DNA from: Micromonospora sp. NBC_01796
GTDB lineage: Bacteria; Actinomycetota; Actinomycetes; Mycobacteriales; Micromonosporaceae
Direction: 5' to 3'
NCBI RefSeq assembly: GCF_035917455.1
Contig: NZ_CP109078.1
Coordinates: 4,278,001-4,342,000 of the forward strand
Length of the DNA stretch: 64,000 nucleotides
Below the pieces are notes generated by a model, which was not told where the DNA came from, did not search any database, and saw only the letters and a program-made list of their open reading frames with translations. This document shows, piece after piece, positions 45,939 to 54,468 of the stretch (within the stretch, counting starts at the first letter, position 1; each line of letters opens with the position of its first letter). The position numbers were made by a program, and so were the translations under genes.

Positions 45939-46631
45939 TCAGCGGATGGGGCGCAACCTCAGGTGCGACCGCTGTCGGAGCCGGATCCCGGAGGCGAGCG
46001 CGACCAGGGCGGTGAGCGCCACCGCGAAGACGACACCGTGCACCAGGCCACGGGTCAGGTAACCGGTGTCGGTGTGGTCGACCGCGTACGTGCCGATCTC
46101 CCGGCTGGCCCAGAACGGCAGGAACCGGGCGGCGGTACCGGCCGGGTCGAGCATCATCTGCAACCCGAAGACGATCAGCAGGACCAGGGTGCCCTCCAGT
46201 TCACGCGGCAGGACCGCGCTCAGCACCAGCCCGAACGGCGCCGCGGTGGCCACTGTGAGCAGCATGATCAGGGCGATCGCCCCGTACCGGACGTCGTGCT
46301 GGTCGAACCGGATGAGCAGGAAGTACGGCACCGAGAGCAGCAGGCCGACGACCCAGAGCGCGAGCAGCCGGCCCAGGTGCAGGTGGTACGCCCGGTAGCC
46401 GGAGAGCCGCAGCCGGGGTTCGATCTCCCGGGCCGCGCTGCCGGCGAAGAGGGCGGCGGTGCTCAATGCCCAGCCCAGCCCGAGGCAGACGAACCGGATC
46501 GACTGGCCCAGGTGGTCGCCGCGCCGGCTCAGGTAGAACAGCAGTGGCAGGACCAGCAGGATCACCAGGACCGACCGCCGGCGCACCATCTCCCGCAGCG
46601 CCATCTCGGCGACCGTCAACAACTTGATCAT
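45939..46631 (-). CDS. ABC-2-type membrane permease
   Basis: 230 residues with six hydrophobic helices (for example RSVLVILLVLPLLFYL and GAIALIMLLTVATAAPFGLV) and a basic C-terminus. It lies 100 bases downstream of an ABC ATPase gene, so it is the likely transmembrane partner of that half-transporter. The substrate is unknown. Confidence 0.8.
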   Translation of the reverse strand: MIKLLTVAEMALREMVRRRSVLVILLVLPLLFYLSRRGDHLGQSIRFVCLGLGWALSTAALFAGSAAREIEPRLRLSGYRAYHLHLGRLLALWVVGLLLSVPYFLLIRFDQHDVRYGAIALIMLLTVATAAPFGLVLSAVLPRELEGTLVLLIVFGLQMMLDPAGTAARFLPFWASREIGTYAVDHTDTGYLTRGLVHGVVFAVALTALVALASGIRLRQRSHLRLRPIR

Positions 46632-46660
46632 TTTCGTCCCCCACCGCTCGGCCGATTCCG

Positions 46661-46732
46661 CCCGCTCATCCCGCCGCCGATCCGACTCGGCCCGCCGATC
46701 CGATTCGGCCCGTTCATCCGACTCGGACCGCT
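46661..46732. repeat. 18-bp minisatellite between ABC ATPase and permease genes
   Basis: Units 46679-46696, 46697-46714 and 46715-46732 are variants of GATCCGACTCGGCCCGCC. A partial unit follows from 46733 and a degraded one lies at 46661-46678. The last bases reach the stop codon of the ATPase gene. Confidence 0.7.
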
Positions 46733-47577
46733 CATCCGACCGGCTGCCGGACCGGGCTCAGGTCGAGCACGGTGTCGACCCGGTCGAGCTGGTTGAGCAG
46801 GTGGGTGACCACCACGATCGCCTTGCCGGCCGCGCGCCAGTCCCAGAGCTGGTGCCAGAAGTCGAGGTAGGTCCCCCGGTCGAAGCCCTGGTAGGGCTCG
46901 TCCAGCAGCAGCACGTCCGGGTCACCGAGGCCGGCCAGGACCAGGTTGAGTTTCTGCCGGGTGCCGCCGGAGAGGTGCCGGGCCTGGGTCGGCCCGGTCG
47001 GATCCCAGTCCAGCCCGGCGGCCTGCCGCCGGCCCGCCGACCGCGCGGTCTCGCGGGGCAACCCACGGCCCGCGCCCACCAGCACAAAATGCTCCTCGGG
47101 TACGAGGAAATCGCTGGTCCCGCCCGACTGGGGGCAGTAGCCGACGGTCCCGTGCAGTTGTACCTGTCCCCGATCCGGGCTGGCCAGGCCGGCGCAGATG
47201 CGCAGGAAGGTGCTCTTGCCGGAGCCGTTCGAGCCGACCACCGCCGCGATCTCGCCCGCCCGTACGGTCAGGTCCACGTCGGTCAGCACCGGATGCCGGC
47301 GGTAGCGCTTGGTGATGCCGCGCGCCTCCAGCCGTACCTGACCGGGTGCGCCCCGGTAGACCCGAGGTTCGGCCGCGCCGACGCTGTCCGCCACCGCCGC
47401 CGCGTACGTCGCCGGTGGCCCGAACACCCGCAGCGGGGCCTCGCCGCTGTCGCGCAGGTGGGTGGCCGCCTCGGCGACCACGTGTCCGGCCAGGTCCCGG
47501 TCGACGCCGTGCCGGCGCAACTCGCCGGCCAGCGCGGCCAGCCATCCCTCGTGGTTCACCGCTTGCTCGTGGCTCAC
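46732..47577 (-). CDS. ABC transporter ATPase with N-terminal HAAS-like domain
   Basis: 281 residues from GTG 47577, which overlaps the PadR stop. Residues 1-65 (WLAALAGELRRHGVDRDLAG, then HVVAEAATHL) resemble the HAAS (DUF1700-type) signalling domain usually encoded by a separate gene beside PadR regulators. The rest is an ABC ATPase with Walker A GSNGSGKST, signature LSGGTRQKL and Walker B DVLLLDEP. Energises the permease at 45939. Confidence 0.85.
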   Translation of the reverse strand: MSHEQAVNHEGWLAALAGELRRHGVDRDLAGHVVAEAATHLRDSGEAPLRVFGPPATYAAAVADSVGAAEPRVYRGAPGQVRLEARGITKRYRRHPVLTDVDLTVRAGEIAAVVGSNGSGKSTFLRICAGLASPDRGQVQLHGTVGYCPQSGGTSDFLVPEEHFVLVGAGRGLPRETARSAGRRQAAGLDWDPTGPTQARHLSGGTRQKLNLVLAGLGDPDVLLLDEPYQGFDRGTYLDFWHQLWDWRAAGKAIVVVTHLLNQLDRVDTVLDLSPVRQPVG

Positions 47578-47912
47578 CGCGTGCTCACCTCCCGCAGAAT
47601 CGCGCCCACCCCGCCGCTGAACGTGGCCCAGTCGGCGGTGGTCTGGCGCAGCGTCTCGCCGCCCGCGACCGTGATCCGGTAGTACTTGCGGGCCGGGCCG
47701 GTCGTACCCTCCCGCCACTGGGCGCTGACCAGCCCGGTGCGCTGCAACCGCAGCAGCACCGGGTAGAGCGTGCCGCCCTGGATCGGCCCGACACCGGCCG
47801 CGTTCAGCGACTGGGCCAGTTCGTAGCCGTACGACTCGCGTCTGGCGAGCAGTGCCAGTACGCAGAGGTCGAGCACCCCGCGCAACCACTGCCCACGTCG
47901 CTCCTGATCCAC
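47574..47912 (-). CDS. PadR-family transcriptional regulator
   Basis: 112 residues from GTG 47912; TTG 47921 is possible. The winged helix carries the PadR signature (YGYELAQSLNAAGVGPIQGG, TLYPVLLRLQRTGLVSAQWR). First gene of a PadR/ABC operon that it probably represses. The inverted repeat AGGTAG-N5-CTACCT at 47921-47937, right at the start, is the likely operator. Confidence 0.93.
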   Translation of the reverse strand: MDQERRGQWLRGVLDLCVLALLARRESYGYELAQSLNAAGVGPIQGGTLYPVLLRLQRTGLVSAQWREGTTGPARKYYRITVAGGETLRQTTADWATFSGGVGAILREVSTR

Positions 47913-47920
47913 GCCGCACA

Positions 47921-47937
47921 AGGTAGCAGACCTACCT
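47921..47937. promoter_or_regulatory. Predicted PadR operator
   Basis: AGGTAG (47921-47926), five bases, CTACCT (47932-47937): a perfect inverted repeat immediately upstream of the PadR gene start. Confidence 0.6.
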
Positions 47938-47956
47938 AGCTAGCACCACAACCTAG

Positions 47957-47995
47957 CCCTCCCTCCCTCCCTCCCTCCCTCCCCTCTCCCTCTCC
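47957..47995. repeat. CCCT/CCTC simple repeat
   Basis: A nearly pure pyrimidine tract made of tetranucleotide units (CCCT) at 47957-47985, continued by CTCCC-rich sequence. Prone to slippage; no coding function is seen. Confidence 0.7.
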
Positions 47996-48008
47996 CGCCC
48001 CAAGATCG

Positions 48009-48070
48009 CGCTCTTGTAGAGAAAGAGGGCTAATCCGGGGCGGGATAGGCCCTTTTTCTCTACAAGAGCG
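48009..48070. repeat. 22-bp inverted repeat in divergent intergenic region
   Basis: The left arm 48009-48030 and right arm 48049-48070 pair over 22 bases with one mismatch (G-T in RNA) around an 18-base loop. It lies between divergent genes, so it is not a simple convergent terminator. The inner loop ATCCGGGGCGGGATA resembles the loops of the other palindromes here. Confidence 0.65.
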
Positions 48071-48099
48071 GTTGCGGGTTCCGGGGGAGGGGTGAGGGG

Positions 48100-48159
48100 T
48101 TGACAGGGGTTGGAGAGTGCTTGACAGTGGGTGTCAAGTGCTTGACGGGTGGTGTCAAG
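48100..48159 (+). promoter_or_regulatory. Three 21-bp TTGAC repeats (operator array)
   Basis: TTGAC starts at 48100, 48121 and 48142, exactly 21 bases (two helical turns) apart. Two of them form palindromes: CTTGACA-N5-TGTCAAG at 48120-48138 and CTTGAC-N7-GTCAAG at 48141-48159. This is a strong candidate autoregulatory site just upstream of a helix-turn-helix protein gene. Confidence 0.7.
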
Positions 48160-48172
48160 AGGGGGAGTGTTC

Positions 48173-48757
48173 GTGGTGCCCACCGATCGGAAACAGCTCG
48201 CGGAGCAGTTGGTACGGCTGCTCGACATCCGGCTGCTCGACCCGCTGGAGATCCTGCTCGACGGGGACGAGAGCGTGGAGGCACTCCGTACCGTGGTCCG
48301 GATCCGGGCGGTGACCTGGGCGGACCGGATCGTCGCCGGGGACGACCGGGAGGCCGTCGGCGTGATCATGCGGGTGGTGTCGACCCTCTACCCGGACGAC
48401 GGACCGTTCGATCCGCCGCTGGACTGGTGGCGCACCCCGCTGGGGCGGGCGGTGAGCCGCCGGGTCGGTCACCCCACCGCCACCGCCATCTCGTACGCGG
48501 TGGCCGGCGCGATGCTCGGCATCACCCGCCAGGGCGTGCACGACCTGGTGAACCGGGGTCGGCTGACCCGTCACCCGGACGGCGGGGTGGTGCCCTCGTC
48601 GGTCCGCGACCGGCTGCTCCAACTCGACGGGCAGACCGAGCCCGCGCGCTCCGACGGGCAGGCCGAGCCAGCGCGCTCACACGAGCAGGCCGAACCTGCT
48701 CGATCCGACCGGCAGGACGGGCCTGCGCAAACCGAAGGGAAGGCCGATCGTGCGTGA
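48173..48757 (+). CDS. DNA-binding-like protein with C-terminal 27-bp repeats
   Basis: 194 residues from GTG 48173, preceded by GGGGGAG. The segment ISYAVAGAMLGITRQGVHDL followed by VNRGRLTRHPDGGVVP is a typical helix-turn-helix (excisionase/MerR-like) recognition motif near residues 105-145. The C-terminal tail is four 27-bp repeats (48629-48736) encoding GQAEPARSD-type units. Likely a regulator binding the TTGAC repeats upstream. The last eight bases overlap the hydrolase gene. Confidence 0.75.
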   Translation: MVPTDRKQLAEQLVRLLDIRLLDPLEILLDGDESVEALRTVVRIRAVTWADRIVAGDDREAVGVIMRVVSTLYPDDGPFDPPLDWWRTPLGRAVSRRVGHPTATAISYAVAGAMLGITRQGVHDLVNRGRLTRHPDGGVVPSSVRDRLLQLDGQTEPARSDGQAEPARSHEQAEPARSDRQDGPAQTEGKADRA

Positions 48758-49565
48758 TCTGACGGTGGCGGGCGCGGATGTGCCGCTCGCGGTACGCGAC
48801 TTCGGTGGGACGGGCTCGCCGGTTCTGCTGCTGCACGGGGCGGGAGGCACCCTGTCCGCGATGGACGAACTGGCCGAGGGGCTGCGGTCGACGTACCGGG
48901 TGGTGGCGGTGGACCTGCGCGGACACGGCGGGTCCGGCGACGGGCCGTGGACCATCGACGCGGTCCTCGCCGACCTCGACGCGGTCGTGGCCGACCTGGG
49001 TCTGGACGCGCCCGCGATGGTCGGCTGGTCGCTCGGCGGGATGATCGCCACCGAGTGGGTGCGGCGGCATCCGGAGTGTCCGGCCGCGGTGAGCCTGGAC
49101 GGCGTACCGCCGCCGATCCGTCCGGAACAGCTGGTCGGGCTCGCGCCCGAGCATGCGGCGGCCGAACTGGCCCGGCTGCACGCCGTCTTCGCCGAGATGA
49201 ACGCCGGGATGGCCCGGTCGGGTGCCCGTCCCGGTCCGGAGACGGTCGAGCAGATGCGCCTGGCCATGGCGTCGTTCGACCTGGTCCCGGCGCTGCGGGC
49301 GGCGACCTGCCCGCTGTTGCTGGTGCTCGCCACGGCCAACATGCCCCCGCAGGAGCCGTTCGGTGAGCTGTACGACGCGTACCGGCGGGGCACCTCCGCG
49401 GGGGTCGCCGAGGTTGCCGGTGCCAATCCGAAACTGCGGGTGGTCGAGTTGGCTGGGGCGACCCACGCCATGGTCGCCATCCAGCCGCAGCGGGTCGCCG
49501 CCCTGGTCAGGGCCTTCCTCGCCGACCCAGCCGGCGGACCTCCGGACGACACGGATGGGGCGTGA
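48750..49565 (+). CDS. Alpha/beta-fold hydrolase
   Basis: 271 residues from GTG 48750. Oxyanion-hole motif LLLHGAGGTLSAMDELAE, nucleophile elbow GWSLGG (Ser), a conserved VVAVDLRGHGGSGDG and a late His in GATHAMVAIQP give the full catalytic triad pattern. The substrate is unknown. Translation is coupled to the upstream regulator, suggesting control by its repeats. Confidence 0.9.
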   Translation: MRDLTVAGADVPLAVRDFGGTGSPVLLLHGAGGTLSAMDELAEGLRSTYRVVAVDLRGHGGSGDGPWTIDAVLADLDAVVADLGLDAPAMVGWSLGGMIATEWVRRHPECPAAVSLDGVPPPIRPEQLVGLAPEHAAAELARLHAVFAEMNAGMARSGARPGPETVEQMRLAMASFDLVPALRAATCPLLLVLATANMPPQEPFGELYDAYRRGTSAGVAEVAGANPKLRVVELAGATHAMVAIQPQRVAALVRAFLADPAGGPPDDTDGA

Positions 49566-49600
49566 GTTACGTCGTGGTGTGGTCCGGGTAACGTTTGACG

Positions 49601-50380
49601 ATGCCAGAACTCGTGTACCCGCCCGTGATCGCGACCGCCAAGACGCTCTTCCGCGCGCTCGACCTGCGGCTGCGAGTGGAGGGCGGGCAGCACGTGCCCC
49701 GCTCCGGTGGCGCCGTGATGGCCAGCAACCACGTCAGCTACCTCGACTTCATCTTCTGCGGCCTGGGCGCCCAGCCGTCCCGCCGGCTGGTCCGTTTCAT
49801 GGCCAAGCAGGAGGTCTTCACCAACCGGTACGCCGGCCCGCTGATGCGCGGCATGCGGCACATCCCGGTCGACCGGAACAACGGCGCCGGGTCGTACGCG
49901 ACCGCGGTCAGCGCGCTGCGCGCGGGTGAGGTGGTCGGCGTCTTCCCCGAGGCGACGATCAGCCGGTCGTTCACCCTCAAGGGCACCAAGAGCGGGGTGG
50001 CCCGGATGGCCGACACCGCCGGGGTGCCGGTGCTGCCGGTCGCGCTCTGGGGCACCCAGCGGCTCTGGACCAAGGGCCGACCGAAGACCCTGACCCGGCG
50101 GCACACCCCGATCACCATCCTGATCGGCGAGCCGCTGGCGCCCGCCGACTTCGGCACCTCCGGCGCGCTGATGGCGGAACTGCGCCGGCAGCTCACCACC
50201 CTGATTGACCGGGCCCAGCGGGAGTACCCGGACCAGCCGGCCGGGCCGGAGGACACCTGGTGGCAGCCGGCGCACCTCGGCGGTTCGGCACCCACCCCGG
50301 AAGAGGCGGCGGAACTCGACGGCGAGACCCGTCGGCCCCGGCGGCCGAGCGTCGACCTGGTCGGGGAGGCCGAGCGCTGA
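49601..50380 (+). CDS. Lysophospholipid acyltransferase (PlsC-like)
   Basis: 259 residues. The acyltransferase boxes ASNHVSYLDFIFCG (NHxSxxD) and VGVFPEATISRSF (FPEAT) are intact. It acylates lysophosphatidic acid or a related lipid at the membrane face. A TAACGT -10 box six bases before ATG 49601 suggests a leaderless message. Convergent with the VOC gene. Confidence 0.93.
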   Translation: MPELVYPPVIATAKTLFRALDLRLRVEGGQHVPRSGGAVMASNHVSYLDFIFCGLGAQPSRRLVRFMAKQEVFTNRYAGPLMRGMRHIPVDRNNGAGSYATAVSALRAGEVVGVFPEATISRSFTLKGTKSGVARMADTAGVPVLPVALWGTQRLWTKGRPKTLTRRHTPITILIGEPLAPADFGTSGALMAELRRQLTTLIDRAQREYPDQPAGPEDTWWQPAHLGGSAPTPEEAAELDGETRRPRRPSVDLVGEAER

Positions 50381-50396
50381 CCCCCGAAGGGCCGGA

Positions 50397-50795
50397 TCAG
50401 GCCGGCTGGGTCCGGGGCTGGATCAGGTCCCACCGGTTGCCGTACAGGTCCTCGAAGACGGCCACCGAACCGTACGGCTCGTGCCGGGGCGGTTCGGCGA
50501 ACCGTACGCCGGCCGCCGCCATCCGCCCGTGGTCCCGCTCGAAGTTGTCGGTGTTCAGGAACAGGGCCACCCGCCCGCCGGTCTGGTCACCGACCCGGGC
50601 GGCCTGCTCCGGCCCCGCCGCGCGGGCCAGGAGCAGCGCGGTCTCGGTCGAGCCGGGTGGGGCGACCACCACCCACCGGGTGCCGTCACCGCGCGGGGTG
50701 TCCTCGACCAGCCGGAAGCCGACCCGGTCGACGTAGAAGGAGATGGCCTCGTCATAGTCGCGGACGACGAGGGTAACCAGTCCGAGATGTGGCAT
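50397..50795 (-). CDS. VOC-family (glyoxalase-like) protein
   Basis: 132 residues. LVTLVVRDYDEAISFYVDRV with GFRLVEDTPRGDGTRWVVVA and VAVFEDLYGNRWDLIQP make one vicinal-oxygen-chelate module, usually forming a dimer that binds a metal and small substrates. It is in the glyoxalase/bleomycin-resistance superfamily; the substrate is unknown. ATG 50795. Confidence 0.93.
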   Translation of the reverse strand: MPHLGLVTLVVRDYDEAISFYVDRVGFRLVEDTPRGDGTRWVVVAPPGSTETALLLARAAGPEQAARVGDQTGGRVALFLNTDNFERDHGRMAAAGVRFAEPPRHEPYGSVAVFEDLYGNRWDLIQPRTQPA

Positions 50796-50908
50796 CCCTT
50801 CATGATCGCCGGTCGCTCCGACGGGCCGGCGACGGGGGAGCGGGGCAGATATCCGGCCGAATGCGGATTGGCGAGGATTCTTCGCACCCGGTTTGGGTAG
50901 ATGGCCGG

Positions 50909-52285
50909 ATGCGATTGATTCGCGGTTGGCGTGGGGCGCGCCCGGCGGCCAGGCCGAACGGCGGCGCGCCGAGGCCGGCGACGTGGGACCCGTACGCCTC
51001 GGCGGGGGTTCCGTCCGAGCGTCGGCACGCTCCGCCGGAGCGGCCCGCACGGGTGGTGATCATCTCGGCCAGCGCGGGCGCCGGGCACGAGGGCGCGAGC
51101 CGCGAGCTGGCGCACCGGCTGCGGAGTCGGGGATTCGAGGTCGACTGTCGGGACCTGGCGGACATCTTCCCGTACGGGCTCGGCAAGCTCCTGCGGGGCA
51201 CCTACCACGGGATGTTGAGCAGGTTCCCGTGGATCTACGGGTCGCTGTTCGCGATCGGCTGCAACTTCACCGGCGCCGGCCCGATCACCCGGGCACTGCT
51301 CCGCCCGGTCCGGGCACAGGTGCGGCAACTGGTCGGACCGGACACCAGGGCGGTGGTCTCGACCTACCCGATCGCCACCCAACTGCTCGGGCCGCTGCGC
51401 CGCAAGGGCCAGCTCGGCGTACCGGTGATCACGTACCTGACCGACTTCGCGGTCAACCCGCTCTGGGTCTCGCCCGGTGTGGACGTCTACTGCGCCGCGC
51501 ACCCGACCAGCCGGGGTCAGGCCCGTGCGCTCGGCGCGACCGAGGTACGGGTGGTCGGCCGGCTCGTCTCGGCCGGCTTCGGTCCCGGTACGGCACAGGC
51601 CCGGCGACACGCCCGGGAACACTTCGGTCTGCCGGCACAGGGACGGCTCGCCCTGCTGGTCGCCGGCTCCTGGGGGGTCGGCGAGGTGGCCACCACCGCC
51701 GCCGAGATCGCCCGGACCGGAGTCGCCACCCCGGTGGTCGTCTGCGGACACAACGAGGCGCTCTACCGCCGGCTGCGCCGCCAGCGGGTGGCCCACGTCT
51801 TCGGCTGGGTCGACGACATGCCCGCGCTGCTGCAGGCCGCCGACGTACTGGTCGAGAACGCCGGTGGGCTGACCGCGCTGGAGGCGATGGCCAGCGGACT
51901 GCCGGTCGTCACCTACCGGCCGATCCCCGGTCACGGTCGGGCCAACGCCGTCACGATGGCGCAGGCCGGCATGGTGAGCTGGGTGCGTCGGGCCGAGGAC
52001 CTGGGACCGGCCCTGGTGGAGCTGACCGACGGCGTACGCGGCCGTGAGCAGCGCGACGCCGGCCTGGAACTGTTCGAATCCGACCCCGCCCGGGTGGTGG
52101 CCGACGTCGCTCGGGGAGTGGAGGCGCTGCCGAACCCGTTGCCCCGGCCGTCGTCGCGTACCCGTGGCGGGCGCGGTCGCCGGGCCCGTCGGGCCGGGGT
52201 GCTGGTCTGCCTCGCGGTCGCCGCACTGAACTGGTACGCACACCACCACGCCCAGCAGCCGACGCCACCGGGACGACGCCGGTGA
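50909..52285 (+). CDS. GT28-type glycosyltransferase (MGDG-synthase/processive lipid type)
   Basis: 458 residues from ATG 50909; the frame is open further upstream. The N-terminal half VVIISASAGAGHEGASRELA and the diacylglycerol glucosyltransferase-type region (FPWIYGSLFAIGCNFTGAGP) are followed by a nucleotide-sugar-binding C-terminal half (VENAGGLTALEAMASGLPVV). The pattern matches the MurG/MGDG-synthase clan; it probably glycosylates a lipid. A late hydrophobic helix (ARRAGVLVCLAVAALNWYAH) may anchor it. Confidence 0.88.
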   Translation: MRLIRGWRGARPAARPNGGAPRPATWDPYASAGVPSERRHAPPERPARVVIISASAGAGHEGASRELAHRLRSRGFEVDCRDLADIFPYGLGKLLRGTYHGMLSRFPWIYGSLFAIGCNFTGAGPITRALLRPVRAQVRQLVGPDTRAVVSTYPIATQLLGPLRRKGQLGVPVITYLTDFAVNPLWVSPGVDVYCAAHPTSRGQARALGATEVRVVGRLVSAGFGPGTAQARRHAREHFGLPAQGRLALLVAGSWGVGEVATTAAEIARTGVATPVVVCGHNEALYRRLRRQRVAHVFGWVDDMPALLQAADVLVENAGGLTALEAMASGLPVVTYRPIPGHGRANAVTMAQAGMVSWVRRAEDLGPALVELTDGVRGREQRDAGLELFESDPARVVADVARGVEALPNPLPRPSSRTRGGRGRRARRAGVLVCLAVAALNWYAHHHAQQPTPPGRRR

Positions 52286-52315
52286 TGTCGGGCCGACGCC
52301 GAGCGGGCTGATCCC

Positions 52316-53158
52316 GTGTCCCTTCTCGCGATCGTGCTCGGCCTCATATCGGCGCTGTTCTTCGCCTTCAGCTCGGCGCTCGAACAGCACGCGGCCAAGC
52401 AGGAGAAGCCGACCAGGGCCGGCGACCCCCGGCTGCTGATCCGGCTGCTGCACCGGCCACTCTGGCTCTTCGGCGGCATCCCGGACGCCATCGGCACCGG
52501 CGTGCAGGCGGTCGCCCTGCGCTTCGGCCCGCTGGCGCTGGTCGAGCCGCTGCTGATGACCGGCCTGTTCATGGCGATCCCGCTGGAGGCGGCGCTGGAG
52601 AAACGCAAGCCGCACCGCAAGGACCTGATCCTCGCGGGAGTGGCGATCGTCGGCCTGGCCACCTTCCTGGTCACCGCGAACCCGCGTGCCGGGGTCGAGC
52701 AGCCGTCGACCATGGCCTGGCTGGGCGTGGGGGTGGGGGCCGGTGGGCTGATCGCGATCTGCCTGCTCGGCGCGTGGCGCGCCCGGGAAGCGCACCGGGG
52801 CACCCTTCTCGGCATCGCCACCGGGCTGATGTACGCGGTCGCCGCGGCGCTGCTCAAGACGATCAGCGAGGACCTGACCAGTAAACCGTGGCTTCTGCTG
52901 GCCAACTGGCACCTGTACGCGCTGATCGTGGTCGGCGCGGGAGCGCTGATCCTGAACCAGAACGCGTACCAGAGCGGGCCGATCGCGGCGCCACTGACCG
53001 CTATCACGTTGCTCGACCCGTTCGGTGGAGTTGTCATCGGAGTAACCGCGTTCCACGAGACGCTCTCCACCGACGGCCCCCGACTGTTCATCGAAATCAT
53101 CGCCGTGATCCTCATGATCGTCGGGATTTCGCTGGCCAGCACCACCCGGTCCAAGTAG
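52316..53158 (+). CDS. DMT-superfamily transporter (EamA-like)
   Basis: 280 residues from GTG 52316 with ten hydrophobic helices arranged as two repeats (for example LALVEPLLMTGLFMAIPLEA and AAPLTAITLLDPFGGVVIGV). Ligand unknown. The 30-base spacing from the glycosyltransferase gene suggests co-transcription. Confidence 0.88.
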   Translation: MSLLAIVLGLISALFFAFSSALEQHAAKQEKPTRAGDPRLLIRLLHRPLWLFGGIPDAIGTGVQAVALRFGPLALVEPLLMTGLFMAIPLEAALEKRKPHRKDLILAGVAIVGLATFLVTANPRAGVEQPSTMAWLGVGVGAGGLIAICLLGAWRAREAHRGTLLGIATGLMYAVAAALLKTISEDLTSKPWLLLANWHLYALIVVGAGALILNQNAYQSGPIAAPLTAITLLDPFGGVVIGVTAFHETLSTDGPRLFIEIIAVILMIVGISLASTTRSK

Positions 53159-53328
53159 CCCGGCGCGATCGGAACCTGAAACAGACTTCGCCGGCCTCAC
53201 CGTCCAAGCGGGTGAAGTTGGGTACGCTCAGTCACGACTACTTAGCGCGAGTGATGGGTTACTGACATCTGGTGCGGCGGTCCCGGCCGGCTCGCGTCGA
53301 CAGGTGGACTCTGCGCGAGAGGCTGCAT

Positions 53329-54468
53329 GTGCTCGAATTGACCGGCAACGTCTCCAGCCAGCCGCCCGGGGATCCAGCCGCCCGGCCGCCCGGGGATCCG
53401 TCCGCGCTGCGACGGCTCCCGGACACCGCGCTGTCCGGTGAGAACTTCCCGGTTGCCCTGCGGATCCTGCCCGGCGCCATCCGCCGGCACCTGCTGGCCC
53501 TGTACGGGTACGCCCGCTACGTGGACGACCTCGGTGACGAGCCCGTACCGGCACAGGGCCGGGAACCCGCCCGCGACCCGATCAGCGAGCCACCCCGCGA
53601 CCCCGGCAGCCCGCCGCCGCAGGACCCGAACAGTCCGCCCGCCCGCGATCCGGGCAGCCCACCCGCCCGCGACCCGATCAGCGTCCCGCCCCAGGACCCG
53701 AACAGCCCGCCCGCCCGCGACCCGGCACCCGGATCCCTGCGCACCGGGCCGTACGACACACCGGACGGGTGGTACGACATACCGGCCGCCCGGTCGGCGG
53801 CACTGCACCGGTTCGAGGACGAACTCCTGGCCATGTACGCCGGCCACCCGCCCACCCACCCGGTGCTGGTCGCACTCGCCCCGACGGTGGCCGATCGGGG
53901 GCTGCCGATCGAACCACTGCGCCGACTCATCGCCGCCAACCAGCGCGACCAGGTGGTGCACCGCTACGACACGTACGACGAACTGGTCGACTACTGCCAC
54001 CTGTCGGCCGACCCGGTCGGCGAGCTGGTGCTGCACCTCTTCGGGGCCCAGTCGCCCCGGCGGATCGCCCTGTCCGACCGCATCTGCACCGCCCTCCAGG
54101 TGGTCGAACACCTCCAGGACGTCGCGGAGGACTACCGCCGGGACCGGATCTACCTGCCCCGGACCGACCTGGACCGGTACGGCGTGGCGCCGGACGACCT
54201 GGCCGCGCCGTACGCCGGTGACGGGCTCCGGGCGGTGATCCGGTTGCAGGCGGCACGCGCCACCGCCGCCCTGGACGACGGCGCGCCGCTGGTCGGCGAG
54301 TTGCACGGCTGGGCCCGGTTGGCGGTCGCCGGCTACCTCGCCGGCGGACGGGCGGCACTGGCCGCACTGGCCCGCTCCGACCACGACCCGCTGAGCCGGG
54401 TACCCCGGCCGACCCGGGCCGGCACCGCCGGGCAGTGGCTCAAGACCCTGATCGCGAGGCCCGGATGA
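53329..54468 (+). CDS. hpnC: Hydroxysqualene synthase HpnC with internal proline-rich insert
   Basis: 379 residues from GTG 53329, where GAGAGG lies six bases upstream; GTG 53272 is an in-frame alternative. HpnC converts presqualene diphosphate to hydroxysqualene in bacterial squalene synthesis. The prenyl-synthase fold is intact, with ARYVDDLGDE (first Asp motif) and LQDVAEDYRRDRIYLP (second). Between them, residues about 72-150 are a repeat insert of RDPGSPPA/QDPNSPP units (24-bp period) not expected in the family. The first gene of the hopanoid operon. Confidence 0.9.
   Translation: MLELTGNVSSQPPGDPAARPPGDPSALRRLPDTALSGENFPVALRILPGAIRRHLLALYGYARYVDDLGDEPVPAQGREPARDPISEPPRDPGSPPPQDPNSPPARDPGSPPARDPISVPPQDPNSPPARDPAPGSLRTGPYDTPDGWYDIPAARSAALHRFEDELLAMYAGHPPTHPVLVALAPTVADRGLPIEPLRRLIAANQRDQVVHRYDTYDELVDYCHLSADPVGELVLHLFGAQSPRRIALSDRICTALQVVEHLQDVAEDYRRDRIYLPRTDLDRYGVAPDDLAAPYAGDGLRAVIRLQAARATAALDDGAPLVGELHGWARLAVAGYLAGGRAALAALARSDHDPLSRVPRPTRAGTAGQWLKTLIARPG

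Noticed and set aside
46066-46796. Plus-strand frames opposite the ABC permease
   Set aside because: These are antisense shadows of a membrane-protein gene, with repetitive Asp/Arg/Gln codons.
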